From assembly GCA_964494805.1 (NCBI GenBank), contig CAZBST010000008.1:58443-122442 (forward strand): a stretch of DNA of 64,000 bases, read 5' to 3'. The position numbers and the translations under genes were made by a program. Source of the stretch: CAIYOL01 sp964494805. GTDB taxonomy: Bacteria > Planctomycetota > Phycisphaerae > Sedimentisphaerales > Anaerobacaceae. Shown here piece by piece: positions 25,685-34,098 of this stretch. Below the pieces are notes generated by a model. The model did no database searches, was not told the origin of the DNA, and saw only the letters and a list, made by a program, of their open reading frames with translations. The stretch's first letter is position 1; every line of letters starts with the position of its first letter.

Positions 25685-26449
25685 TTATAGATTCACAGGT
25701 ATTCCGCGGGAAGCGAGGTATTCTTTCATCTGGGTTATGGTGTAACTCTGGAAGTGCGTGATGGAAGCCATAAGGACGGCGTCTGCGCCGCCTTTGACGA
25801 TGGCATCGTAGAGGTGCTCAAGCTCTCCTGCCCCGCCAGATGCGATTACGGGGATGTTGACGGCATCGGAGACGGCTTTATTCAGCTCGTTATCATAGCC
25901 GGTTTTGGTGCCATCAGCGTCCATACTGGTCAGCAGTATCTCTCCTGCGCCGAGCTTTTCGGCTTTGATTGCCCATTCGACGGCATCGAGGTCAGTAGGT
26001 TCGGAGCCGGCTTTAACGGTTACCTGCCAATGGCCCTTTCTGTCTTTTGAACGGCGGGCATCGATGGCGAGGACGATGCACTGGTTTCCGAAACGCTGAG
26101 CGGCTTCGGTGAGCAGGCTCGGATTTTGGACGGCAGCGGTATTAACGGAGACTTTTTCGGCACCGCTGCGAAGAAGCTCATCAATCTGGTCGACTGAGCT
26201 GATGCCGCCGCCTACGGTGAATGGAATGAAGACGTTTTCAGCGACCTTTTCGACAAGGTCAACAATTGTTTTGCGGGAGCGAATGGTAGCGGTGATGTCG
26301 AGGAAGACCAATTCATCGGCGCCTTCGTCACTGTATCTTTTGCCAAGCTCGACGGGGTCGCCAGCATCACGAAGGTTCAAAAAATGAACGCCTTTAACCA
26401 CACGGTTGTCCTTAACATCAAGACAAGGAATAATTCTTTTTGTCAGCAT
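25685..26449 (-). CDS. hisF: Imidazole glycerol phosphate synthase cyclase subunit HisF
   Basis: 254 residues, full length. MLTKRIIPCLDVKDNRVVKG at the start contains the first catalytic Asp, LAIDARR near residue 130 the second; phosphate-binding motifs TVGGGI and ASGGAGELEH are present. It closes the imidazole ring in histidine synthesis using ammonia from HisH. Its start overlaps the hisH stop by one base, so the two subunits are translationally coupled. No other histidine genes are in the window. Confidence 0.95.
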   Translation of the reverse strand: MLTKRIIPCLDVKDNRVVKGVHFLNLRDAGDPVELGKRYSDEGADELVFLDITATIRSRKTIVDLVEKVAENVFIPFTVGGGISSVDQIDELLRSGAEKVSVNTAAVQNPSLLTEAAQRFGNQCIVLAIDARRSKDRKGHWQVTVKAGSEPTDLDAVEWAIKAEKLGAGEILLTSMDADGTKTGYDNELNKAVSDAVNIPVIASGGAGELEHLYDAIVKGGADAVLMASITHFQSYTITQMKEYLASRGIPVNL

Positions 26450-27063
26450 CAGGCAACTTTCCTTTTACAGATTTTGGAAAAGTTTTCGAGAACTTTCAAG
26501 CCAGCTTTGCCACTTTTTTCGGGGTGAAACTGGGTGCCGTAAATAGTACCCTTCTGAACCGAAGCCGGCAATTTGAAGCCATAGTCGGTATAGGCAATTT
26601 TGGCGCCGGCGTCAGTAACCCCGGCATAAAAAGAGTGCGCGAAGTAGAAATGTTTTTCCTTCGGCAGGCCAGCGAACAACTCCATATCTTTGGGTAGTTT
26701 TACAAGGTTCCAACCCATATGCGGGACTGTCTGAGTATCGGGGATTGGAACGACATTACCTGTGATTAAGCCAAGGCCCTTGTAGTCGCCATATTCGGAG
26801 CTACGGTCAAAAAGCATCTGGTAGCCGACGCAGATGCCGAGCAGAGGTTTGCCAGCCAAAGCGAGCTTTTTTATCAAGTCTGCCAGAGGGCGGCCTAATG
26901 CGCTTACGGCGTAGCCGAAGGCAGCTACGCCGGGCAAAACGAGGCCTGCGGCAGCCTGTATATCCTGTGGTTTGCAGCTAAGCTTGGCCTGGCAGCCGAT
27001 ATGGCGGAAGGCATTGCAGACGCTTTTGACGTTCCCGACATTATAATCAATGACAACTATCAT
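26449..27063 (-). CDS. hisH: Imidazole glycerol phosphate synthase glutaminase subunit HisH
   Basis: 204 residues. Class I glutamine amidotransferase: nucleophile in GICVGYQMLF, and the His/Glu pair in GTQFHPEKSG. It supplies ammonia to HisF. It is divergent from glmS; only 78 bp separate the two starts, and that gap contains an 11-bp dyad. Confidence 0.95.
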   Translation of the reverse strand: MIVVIDYNVGNVKSVCNAFRHIGCQAKLSCKPQDIQAAAGLVLPGVAAFGYAVSALGRPLADLIKKLALAGKPLLGICVGYQMLFDRSSEYGDYKGLGLITGNVVPIPDTQTVPHMGWNLVKLPKDMELFAGLPKEKHFYFAHSFYAGVTDAGAKIAYTDYGFKLPASVQKGTIYGTQFHPEKSGKAGLKVLENFSKICKRKVA

Positions 27064-27078
27064 AATTTATTATTGACT

Positions 27079-27136
27079 ATTTACTATTTCTTATTTATCA
27101 TTGATAACAATAAACAATAAATTGTAAATAGTAAAT
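27079..27136. promoter_or_regulatory. Dyad in the hisH/glmS divergent promoter region
   Basis: ATTTACTATTT (27079-27089) is the exact reverse complement of AAATAGTAAAT (27126-27136). The intervening AT-rich DNA must contain promoters for both genes. It may be an operator or merely an AT-rich repeat. The gap is too short to hold a glmS ribozyme. Confidence 0.4.
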
Positions 27137-27141
27137 ATCAA

Positions 27142-29001
27142 ATGTGCGGGATAGTAGCTTATTTAGGTAAAAAGAGCGCACAACCGACCCTTATAGAGGG
27201 ATTGAAGCGCCTTGAATATCGGGGGTACGATTCGGCGGGGGTGGGCCTGCTGAGCGATGGCAAAATAAAGGTGAAAAAATGCAGCGGCAGAATCAACGCA
27301 CTGGAAGAGATATTAGATGAGCCCAACATTAAAGACACGCTGGGCATCGGGCACACGCGGTGGGCCACCCACGGCGCACCAACCAGCGTAAATGCACATC
27401 CACATTTAGACTATACCGGCAAAATTGCAGTTGTTCATAACGGCATCATCGAAAACTACGAGACGATTAAGACATGGCTGGAAAATGAGGGAGCCAAATT
27501 TGTAAGCAAAACCGATACTGAAGTAATAGCAAACCTGATTGGATATTTCTACGCCAAAAGCAAAGAAGATAAAAAGAGAAACGGTCAGAACAGATTCGAA
27601 TGGGCGGTGCAGCAGGCGCTGAGGGAATTGAGCGGAACATATGGGCTGGCGATTGTGTGCAGCGATTTTCCAGACATGCTAATCGGAGCGAAAAAGGGCA
27701 GCCCTTTGATTTTAGGCGTGGGCGACAACGAATACATTCTGGCCTCGGACGCTGCAGCAATTGTGGAGCATACAAAGCAGGCAATATACCCATCCGACAA
27801 TGAAATGGTAGTCATCAGCTCAAAGGGGTTTCGTACGAAAACGCTTGATAACGTCACAGTGACGAATGAACTGCAGGAAATTGAATTCTCATTAGAGCAA
27901 ATCGAACTTAATGGTTTCAAACACCATATGCTCAAGGAGATTTTCGAGCAGCCAAGGGCGCTTAGCACATGTATGGGCGGTCGAATCGATACCAAAGACA
28001 ACAAAATTAAACTCGGCGGCATAGCCGGCTACCTACGAGAGCTGACGCGCACCAAACGGCTCATCCTGACTGCCTGCGGGACGGCGTTCCACGCCAGCTT
28101 GGTCGGGGAGTTTTTGTTCGAGCACTTAGCACGAATTCCGACAGAAACCGAATACGCCAGCGAATTTCGATATCGCAGTCCAATCATCGAAGACGGAACG
28201 GTGGTCATAGCAATAAGCCAATCCGGCGAGACGGCTGATACTCTGGCAGCGGTAGAAGAAGCCAAAGAACGAGGAGCAACGGTGCTGGGGATTGTCAACG
28301 TTGTAGGGTCATCGATTGCCAGAGCGACCGATTCGGGGATATATCTGCACGTCGGGCCAGAGATAGGCGTTGCCAGCACAAAGGCGTTCACCGCGCAGGT
28401 AGCAGTGCTGACGATGCTGGCGATAGAACTGGGCAGAAGAAAGAACCTCAACAGCAGCGAGGCGGGAGCGTGCATAAAAGAACTTTCCCAGATACCGGAG
28501 AAGATAAGCAGGATATTGGAACAGTCCGACAATATAAAGAAGATTGCTGCGGCGAACATTGAGAGGGACAATTGGCTTTTCTTAGGGCGGGGCTTTAACT
28601 ATCCGGTTGCACTCGAAGGGGCTCTGAAACTAAAGGAAATAAGCTATATACACGCTGAGGGGCTGCCTGCAGCGGAGATGAAGCATGGGCCGATTGCCTT
28701 GATAAGCGACGGTATGCCGGCGGTTTTTATAGCGACAGCAGGGCCGCAATACGACAAAATCTTAGGCAACATCGAAGAGGTGCGGGCACGCGGCGGAAAA
28801 ATTATTGTTGTCGCAACCGAAGGCGATGAAAATATCAAGAAACACGCAGACCATTTAATTGCCATTCCTGATGCGCCGGAGCTGCTACAGCCGATGCTTA
28901 CGGTTATTCCACTGCAGCTTCTGGCCTATCACGCAGCGGTTTTGCGCGGGCACGATGTTGACAAACCCAGAAATCTCGCAAAAAGCGTTACAGTCGAGTA
29001 A
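27142..29001 (+). CDS. glmS: Glutamine-fructose-6-phosphate aminotransferase (isomerizing)
   Basis: 619 residues, full length. N-terminal glutaminase domain with Cys as second residue (MCGIVAYLG), GHTRWATHG and EVIANL; then two SIS sugar-isomerase domains with TACGTAFHASLVG, ISQSGETADT, TKAFTAQ and the C-terminal DKPRNLAKSVTVE. It makes glucosamine 6-phosphate, the first step to peptidoglycan and lipid A amino sugars. A second, diverged copy of its last 26 codons stands at 30513-30590, marking an insertion at the 3' end. Confidence 0.96.
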   Translation: MCGIVAYLGKKSAQPTLIEGLKRLEYRGYDSAGVGLLSDGKIKVKKCSGRINALEEILDEPNIKDTLGIGHTRWATHGAPTSVNAHPHLDYTGKIAVVHNGIIENYETIKTWLENEGAKFVSKTDTEVIANLIGYFYAKSKEDKKRNGQNRFEWAVQQALRELSGTYGLAIVCSDFPDMLIGAKKGSPLILGVGDNEYILASDAAAIVEHTKQAIYPSDNEMVVISSKGFRTKTLDNVTVTNELQEIEFSLEQIELNGFKHHMLKEIFEQPRALSTCMGGRIDTKDNKIKLGGIAGYLRELTRTKRLILTACGTAFHASLVGEFLFEHLARIPTETEYASEFRYRSPIIEDGTVVIAISQSGETADTLAAVEEAKERGATVLGIVNVVGSSIARATDSGIYLHVGPEIGVASTKAFTAQVAVLTMLAIELGRRKNLNSSEAGACIKELSQIPEKISRILEQSDNIKKIAAANIERDNWLFLGRGFNYPVALEGALKLKEISYIHAEGLPAAEMKHGPIALISDGMPAVFIATAGPQYDKILGNIEEVRARGGKIIVVATEGDENIKKHADHLIAIPDAPELLQPMLTVIPLQLLAYHAAVLRGHDVDKPRNLAKSVTVE

Positions 29002-29043
29002 TTGCTACCTTTCAAATTGACTTTTCTTATCTTTTGCTGATTT

Positions 29044-29280
29044 TTACTTAGGCAAACAAGCGGGATTAGAAGGATTCGTGTCACAATCTATTAACCAGTT
29101 CTCGGACATATACGCAAAATCCAGCATATCCATCTTGCAGTCACTATTCCAGTCGCCTGCTAGATTAAACGTACAAACATTCTTCCGTAGCCCAAGCGAG
29201 TGGCCCCATCCTGCCGCGATGGCTATGAAGTCGTTTCCCGCTGTGGAAGTGATAATGGTTCTTGGGCGGAATCTCCTTAT
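29044..29280 (-). pseudogene. C-terminal remnant of an RCC1-repeat/dockerin-type secreted protein
   Basis: The minus strand is open from 29280 to a TAA at 29044-29046. It encodes NDFIAIAAGWGHSLGLR, an RCC1-type repeat, followed by AGDWNSDCKMDMLDFAYMS and ENWLIDCDTNPSNPACLPK, the usual dockerin-like C-terminus of planctomycete secreted proteins. An in-frame TGA lies just upstream and no start codon or signal peptide remains. This is a gene tail stranded within the insertion behind glmS. Confidence 0.75.
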
Positions 29281-29499
29281 TCACTAGCATCTTGCTATAA
29301 GTTTTTAGCTAAATCTGTAGGTACACTACGCATTTGAATGTTATCGAGATATCGAAGACTGTAGTTTTTTACATTTCTCTTGTCGATCGCTAATTTCGGG
29401 AGTACCATAAGCGGAGTTGACAGTAAAACCATATAATAACTTGTTCGGTCTGACATTGGCTCGCCGTGGTAACTAAATAAAACAGAAAGCAGGAATAAA

Positions 29500-30471
29500 A
29501 TGAAAAGCATATGTGTGTATTTAGTATTAGCAGTTGTATGCTTTCCCCTAGTTTATCTGACCGGTTGTAAACAATCGAAGTCAAACATGTCGCAGCAAAC
29601 TCATATCAGTAATGGAGAATATACTGCACAAATCAACGGACTCGAACTATGGTACAAGGTATCGGGCAGCGGTCCGGTCTGTATTCTTCCTACTCCCGGC
29701 TGGGGCCCGAGCAGCGAACTTTATTTTATCACTTTGAAGCCGCTTGAGGCGACATTTACCATGGTATATTTGGATACTCGTGGTTCGGGCCGGTCAGGAC
29801 GGCCTGAATTAAACGCGTATACCATGCATAACTTTGTGGCTGATATTGAAGGACTGAGAAGCCATTTGGAAGTGGAAAGCATATGGCTGATGGGGCATTC
29901 CGCCGGTGGACCCATGATCTTAAACTATGCATCAGAATATAGCGGTCATGTGGAGGGAATTATCCTTGTGGATGCACCGATGGAAGATACATCAAAGGGC
30001 AACGAGCGAATAAAACGTATGCAACTGAGAAAAGATGAATCCTGGTTTGACAAAGCGTTTAACGCATTTCAAAAGCCGCCAACAACACAGGACGAATTCG
30101 AGACCTATATTCAAACCATCCTGCCCTTCTTTTTCGCTTCTGTTGAAAGCCTGGAAAAGAATCGGGACGTATTCGAAAAAATGAGTTTATCTTTTCATGC
30201 TACTCAGGGACTGAATCAATCGGATCATTCTTCCCCAGACCTGGGCGCATTCTTGCCCAACATGATGACGCCAACCTTAATTATTGTAGGCGAAGAAGAC
30301 TTCCTTTATACACCGTCGGTGGCAGAGCATTTGCACAGTATGATCGCCAATTCAAAATTATTAATCATTGAAAACTCCGGGCACTTTCCATGGTTAGAGC
30401 AGCCACAACAATTTTTTAGCGGCGTACAATCAGCCCTGCCCGAACTGGGCTATCATAATAAAAGACAATAA
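29500..30471 (+). CDS. Alpha/beta hydrolase lipoprotein
   Basis: 323 residues. A signal peptide ends in the lipobox LTGC (Cys about residue 23), so it is probably a lipoprotein. Hydrolase motifs: YLDTRGSGRSGRP, nucleophile elbow GHSAGGP (Ser about residue 131), late Asp in VGEEDFLYTPS and His in NSGHFPWLEQP. It resembles the proline iminopeptidase/epoxide-hydrolase branch; substrate unknown. Ribosome binding site AGCAGGAAT lies before ATG 29500. It is carried in the segment inserted between glmS and its displaced tail. Confidence 0.85.
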   Translation: MKSICVYLVLAVVCFPLVYLTGCKQSKSNMSQQTHISNGEYTAQINGLELWYKVSGSGPVCILPTPGWGPSSELYFITLKPLEATFTMVYLDTRGSGRSGRPELNAYTMHNFVADIEGLRSHLEVESIWLMGHSAGGPMILNYASEYSGHVEGIILVDAPMEDTSKGNERIKRMQLRKDESWFDKAFNAFQKPPTTQDEFETYIQTILPFFFASVESLEKNRDVFEKMSLSFHATQGLNQSDHSSPDLGAFLPNMMTPTLIIVGEEDFLYTPSVAEHLHSMIANSKLLIIENSGHFPWLEQPQQFFSGVQSALPELGYHNKRQ

Positions 30472-30512
30472 CATGCTTTTTATGGGATGAATACTCGTGT
30501 GCAGATTCAAGG

Positions 30513-30590
30513 GCGTATCAAGCGGCAGTTCTGCGCGGGCATGATGTCGACAAACCCCGAAATCTCGCAAAAAGTGTCACGGTCGAATAA
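30513..30590 (+). pseudogene. Displaced second copy of the glmS 3' end
   Basis: Encodes AYQAAVLRGHDVDKPRNLAK followed by SVTVE and stop, matching the glmS C-terminus at 28924-29001. Of 78 positions 66 are identical, and 11 of the 12 differences are synonymous, so it descends from a functional but diverged glmS. Its stop is 3 bp from the stop of bioA on the other strand. Confidence 0.88.
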
Positions 30591-30593
30591 CAC

Positions 30594-31934
30594 TCAAGAG
30601 TCCAGATTTGCGATAAGTCTGTATGTTCTTTTTAGAATGTCGCTTAGCTGGGTTTTTGTTATGCTCAGTGGCAGAAAAAGGTAAATAACATTTCCTAACG
30701 GGCGGAGGATAAGATTTTCTTTGAGGCCTTTTTGGAAAATTTGTTGGCCAATTCGCTCTTTAATATCGAAGGGCTGTTTAGTCCTTTTGTTCTTAACCAA
30801 CTCAAGAGCACCTACCATACCAATGTATCTCACGTCGCCGACATAGGGCAACGGCCTGAATTTTTCCATACCTCTATGAAATACGGGGATAAGGATTTTT
30901 AGTTTCTGGAGTGTTTTTTCCTGCTCGAAGATTTCGAGGGTCGCCAATGCGGCGACACAGCCAATAGGGTTTGCGGTATAGGTATGGCCGTGATAGAAGG
31001 TTTTGAACTTTTCATAATCGTCGTAAAAGGCATTATAAATTTTGTCAGTTGTCAGGGTCGCTGCAAAGGGAAGCGTTCCAGAAGTAATTCCCTTTGCAAG
31101 ACAGATAAAATCCGGCTGGATAAAGGCGTGCTCACAGGCAAACATTTTGCCTGTGCGGCCAAAGCCGGTGGCGACCTCATCAAGGATTAAGTGAACATTA
31201 TATTTTTTGGCAAGGGCGGCGGCCTGTTTGAGGTATTGGACAGGATAAGCAATCATCCCCCCTGCCGCTAACAGGAGCGGCTCCAGAATAATTGCGGCGA
31301 TTTTGTCTTTGTGTTTTTTTAAGGTGCTTTGCAACGGTTTTATGCAGTCGATATTACAGGATGCCCTGTATTTACCGAGGGGACAACGATAACAATAAGG
31401 CGTCGGGACCTTAAAAGATTTGAATCGCAAGGCATTAAACGCCCTGTTGAAAACCGTATCGCCACCCACACTCATCGCACCGATAGTATCACCGTGGTAA
31501 GCAAGGTCGAGAGAGAGGAACTTCGTTTTAGATTTGCGGCCGATATTGCGCCAGTATTGGAAAGACAATTTAAGAGCGGTCTCGACGGCGGTCGAGCCGT
31601 TGTCAGAGAAAAAGACTTTGGTAAGATTTTTGGGGGCGATAGAAACAAGCTTTTCGGCCAGGAGGACCGCAGGCTTATGAGTAAAGCCCGCAAGCAAGGT
31701 ATAGTCGAGAGAATTTAGCTGTTTTTTAATCGCCGCTTTTATCTTCGGATGGTTATGGCCGTGGACGTTACACCACCAACTGGATATTGTGTCGTAATAA
31801 AAGTTGCCTTTGTCATCATATAATTTGGCACCTTTGGCCCTTTCTATTAAGATTGGAGGACACTTGCGGCAGTCCTTCATCTGGGTATAGGGGTGCCAGA
31901 TATACTGCAAATCTTTTTTAATCCAGTCGGTCAT
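30594..31934 (-). CDS. bioA: Adenosylmethionine-8-amino-7-oxononanoate aminotransferase BioA
   Basis: 446 residues. DLQYIWHPYTQMKDC at the start is typical of BioA; class III aminotransferase motifs follow: SSWWCNVHGHNHP, LILDEVATGFGRTGKMFACEH, and LAKGITSGTLPFAATLTT with the PLP lysine. It converts KAPA to DAPA in biotin synthesis. It is last in the operon bioB-bioF-bioA, 8 bp after bioF. Confidence 0.94.
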   Translation of the reverse strand: MTDWIKKDLQYIWHPYTQMKDCRKCPPILIERAKGAKLYDDKGNFYYDTISSWWCNVHGHNHPKIKAAIKKQLNSLDYTLLAGFTHKPAVLLAEKLVSIAPKNLTKVFFSDNGSTAVETALKLSFQYWRNIGRKSKTKFLSLDLAYHGDTIGAMSVGGDTVFNRAFNALRFKSFKVPTPYCYRCPLGKYRASCNIDCIKPLQSTLKKHKDKIAAIILEPLLLAAGGMIAYPVQYLKQAAALAKKYNVHLILDEVATGFGRTGKMFACEHAFIQPDFICLAKGITSGTLPFAATLTTDKIYNAFYDDYEKFKTFYHGHTYTANPIGCVAALATLEIFEQEKTLQKLKILIPVFHRGMEKFRPLPYVGDVRYIGMVGALELVKNKRTKQPFDIKERIGQQIFQKGLKENLILRPLGNVIYLFLPLSITKTQLSDILKRTYRLIANLDS

Positions 31935-31942
31935 TTTATTTT

Positions 31943-33115
31943 TCAGTTCCGCCGCAGGCGGACAAGTTGCATAACTTCAACAATCCGGTCGGCGAGTTTT
32001 CCCAAAAGCTGCGTAGTATGATAGTAGACAAGCGAGAACCGTAATCTTGCCTGACCTTGCGGGACGGTAGGCGGCCTTATGGGAAGGACCCAAAAGCCGC
32101 TTTGCTGAAGCTCATCGCTGACGCGAACCACCCTGTCAGTATCCGCTACAATCAGGGGAACAATCTGAGAATCGCCCTTTACATCGCACCCCTTTTGGCG
32201 AAGCCGGGAGCGAAAGAAATTGGCGTTGGCGAGAAGAGTCTGCCTGCGAACAGGTTCGTTTCTGACGATATTGAGGGCCTCGATATTTGCAGCAATAACC
32301 GGCGGAGGCAAAGCAGTAGAGTAAATAAAACTTCTGCAGGAATTTATCAGATACTGTTTTATTTTCTCAGAACAGGCAAGATAGGCGCCAAAACTGCCCA
32401 GTGCCTTGCTGAAGGTTCCCATTATTAATTCTATGCGGTCAGACAGGCCCTGCTCTTCGACTACGCCAGCACCATTTGGGCCGAAAATTCCGGTGGCGTG
32501 AGCCTCATCGACCATAAGTAAACAATTGTATTTTTCTTTGATATCTACAAGTCCTTTTAAGGGAGGTTTGTCGCCATCCATACTGAAAACGGTCTCGGTA
32601 ACTATAAGGCGGTTTTTGAATTTGGGACTTTCTTTTTTCAGCAAAGATTCGAGGTGGTTCAAATCGTTATGGCCGAAGCGAAAAAGCTTGGCACCGGACT
32701 GCCGGACGGCATCAATTATACTGGCGTGGCTTAACCTGTCGCAAAAAACGGCGTCGCTTTTGTCGTATAGTGCGCTTACGATTCCCACATTGGCCTGATA
32801 GCCGGAGTTGAAAACCAACGCGCTTTCTTTACCCTTGAATTGAGCGACCCTTTCTTCGAGCTGGTGATGAATTTTCAGGTCGCCGCTTAAAAGCCGCGAT
32901 GCTGAAGCACTTACACCGAGGCAGTCAACGGCCTTCTTTGAGGCTTCTTTTAGCTTCGGATGGTCTGAAAGAGCAAGGTAATCATTCGATGAAAAGTCGA
33001 AAAGTTCGGCGCCATCATAATAAATTTTGCCCTGTTTGCGCAAGTCGGCGGGTCTTAAGGCCCTTAAGAGGCTGTCTGCTTTCCTTCGCGCCAGAAAATT
33101 ATCTATTCTGTCCAT
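31943..33115 (-). CDS. bioF: 8-amino-7-oxononanoate synthase BioF
   Basis: 390 residues. Alpha-oxoamine synthase with FSSNDYLALSDHP, HASIIDAVRQSGAK, LLMVDEAHATGIFGPNGAG and GTFSKALGSFGAY containing the PLP lysine. It condenses pimeloyl thioester with alanine. Its start overlaps the bioB end by 13 bp. Confidence 0.94.
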   Translation of the reverse strand: MDRIDNFLARRKADSLLRALRPADLRKQGKIYYDGAELFDFSSNDYLALSDHPKLKEASKKAVDCLGVSASASRLLSGDLKIHHQLEERVAQFKGKESALVFNSGYQANVGIVSALYDKSDAVFCDRLSHASIIDAVRQSGAKLFRFGHNDLNHLESLLKKESPKFKNRLIVTETVFSMDGDKPPLKGLVDIKEKYNCLLMVDEAHATGIFGPNGAGVVEEQGLSDRIELIMGTFSKALGSFGAYLACSEKIKQYLINSCRSFIYSTALPPPVIAANIEALNIVRNEPVRRQTLLANANFFRSRLRQKGCDVKGDSQIVPLIVADTDRVVRVSDELQQSGFWVLPIRPPTVPQGQARLRFSLVYYHTTQLLGKLADRIVEVMQLVRLRRN

Positions 33116-34029
33116 ATTTTCTTTATTTCTTCGATGAGGGCGTAATCGGCATCAAGACTTGCGCCCTTGACGGTCAGGTATCCGCCAATAAGCATTCCAT
33201 TTGCGCCAGCGATAAATGCCTTAAACTGCGAATCTTTGAAGACAGCCTCTCTGCCGGCGGCGATTTTGATAATTTTATTTTTCAATATAATCCGGAAAAT
33301 ACATACTGTTCTTACAGCATCATCGACCGATACAGGTGCGATGGATTCGAGGGGCGTTCCCTTAATTGGGATTAATATATTGAGTGGGACTGAGTCAACA
33401 TCCAAACTTTTCAGGGTATAAGCCATATCAATTCTATCCTGCCAAGTTTCGCCCATTCCGATTATACCGCCGCTGCAAACCTCAAGACCAACCTGTTTAG
33501 CGTATTTTATGGTATTGATTCTTTCGTGGAAGGTGTGCGTTGAGACAATATAGGGATAGAAACGGCGGGATGTTTCGATATTATGGTGATAGCGCGAAAG
33601 ACCGGCGTCTTTGAGTAGCTGCAACTGCGATTTATCCAGAGCGCCAAGCGAAGCACACACAATGATACCAATTTTGTCTTTTATTTCTGATATTGCCTGC
33701 GCAACCACATTCAGCTCTTTACTGGTGAGGCGGTTTCCGCTGGTAACAATGCCGAACTTTTCTGCGCCGATAGCTTTGGCTTTTTGTGCGGCTTCAACTA
33801 TTTCTTCTTTTTCCTTAAGCGGATATGTAAGAATATCGGCGTGATACCTTGCCGACTGGGCACAAAACTTACAATCTTCGGAACAAAGACCCGAGCGGGC
33901 ATTTAAGATGCTGCACAGCTCCAGCTTATTACCTATGTGCTCTTTTCTAACTTCATTGGCTCGGCAGATAAGCTCTTCCAGAGGCGTATTTAAGAATGTC
34001 TCTGCATTGTTTTTCGTAGCAGTATCCAT
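33103..34029 (-). CDS. bioB: Biotin synthase BioB
   Basis: 308 residues. Radical SAM enzyme with the cluster motif CSEDCKFCAQSARY (about residues 53-66), ICASLGAL, HHNIETSRRFYP and CSGGIIGMGET. It inserts sulfur into dethiobiotin. It is first in the bio operon; only 69 bp separate it from the dehydrogenase gene upstream, so the two may share a promoter. No BirA-type operator was seen. bioD is not in the window. Confidence 0.94.
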   Translation of the reverse strand: MDTATKNNAETFLNTPLEELICRANEVRKEHIGNKLELCSILNARSGLCSEDCKFCAQSARYHADILTYPLKEKEEIVEAAQKAKAIGAEKFGIVTSGNRLTSKELNVVAQAISEIKDKIGIIVCASLGALDKSQLQLLKDAGLSRYHHNIETSRRFYPYIVSTHTFHERINTIKYAKQVGLEVCSGGIIGMGETWQDRIDMAYTLKSLDVDSVPLNILIPIKGTPLESIAPVSVDDAVRTVCIFRIILKNKIIKIAAGREAVFKDSQFKAFIAGANGMLIGGYLTVKGASLDADYALIEEIKKIWTE

Positions 34030-34098
34030 AGCTGCCAGTCATTTTAGCACCGCAGGGTGATAATTTCCATAAAAACCGAGATGGTGGTCAGCAAGCTG

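Noticed and set aside
27064..27141. Possible glmS ribozyme leader
   Set aside because: The whole gap is 78 bp and lacks the conserved core; too short for the ribozyme.
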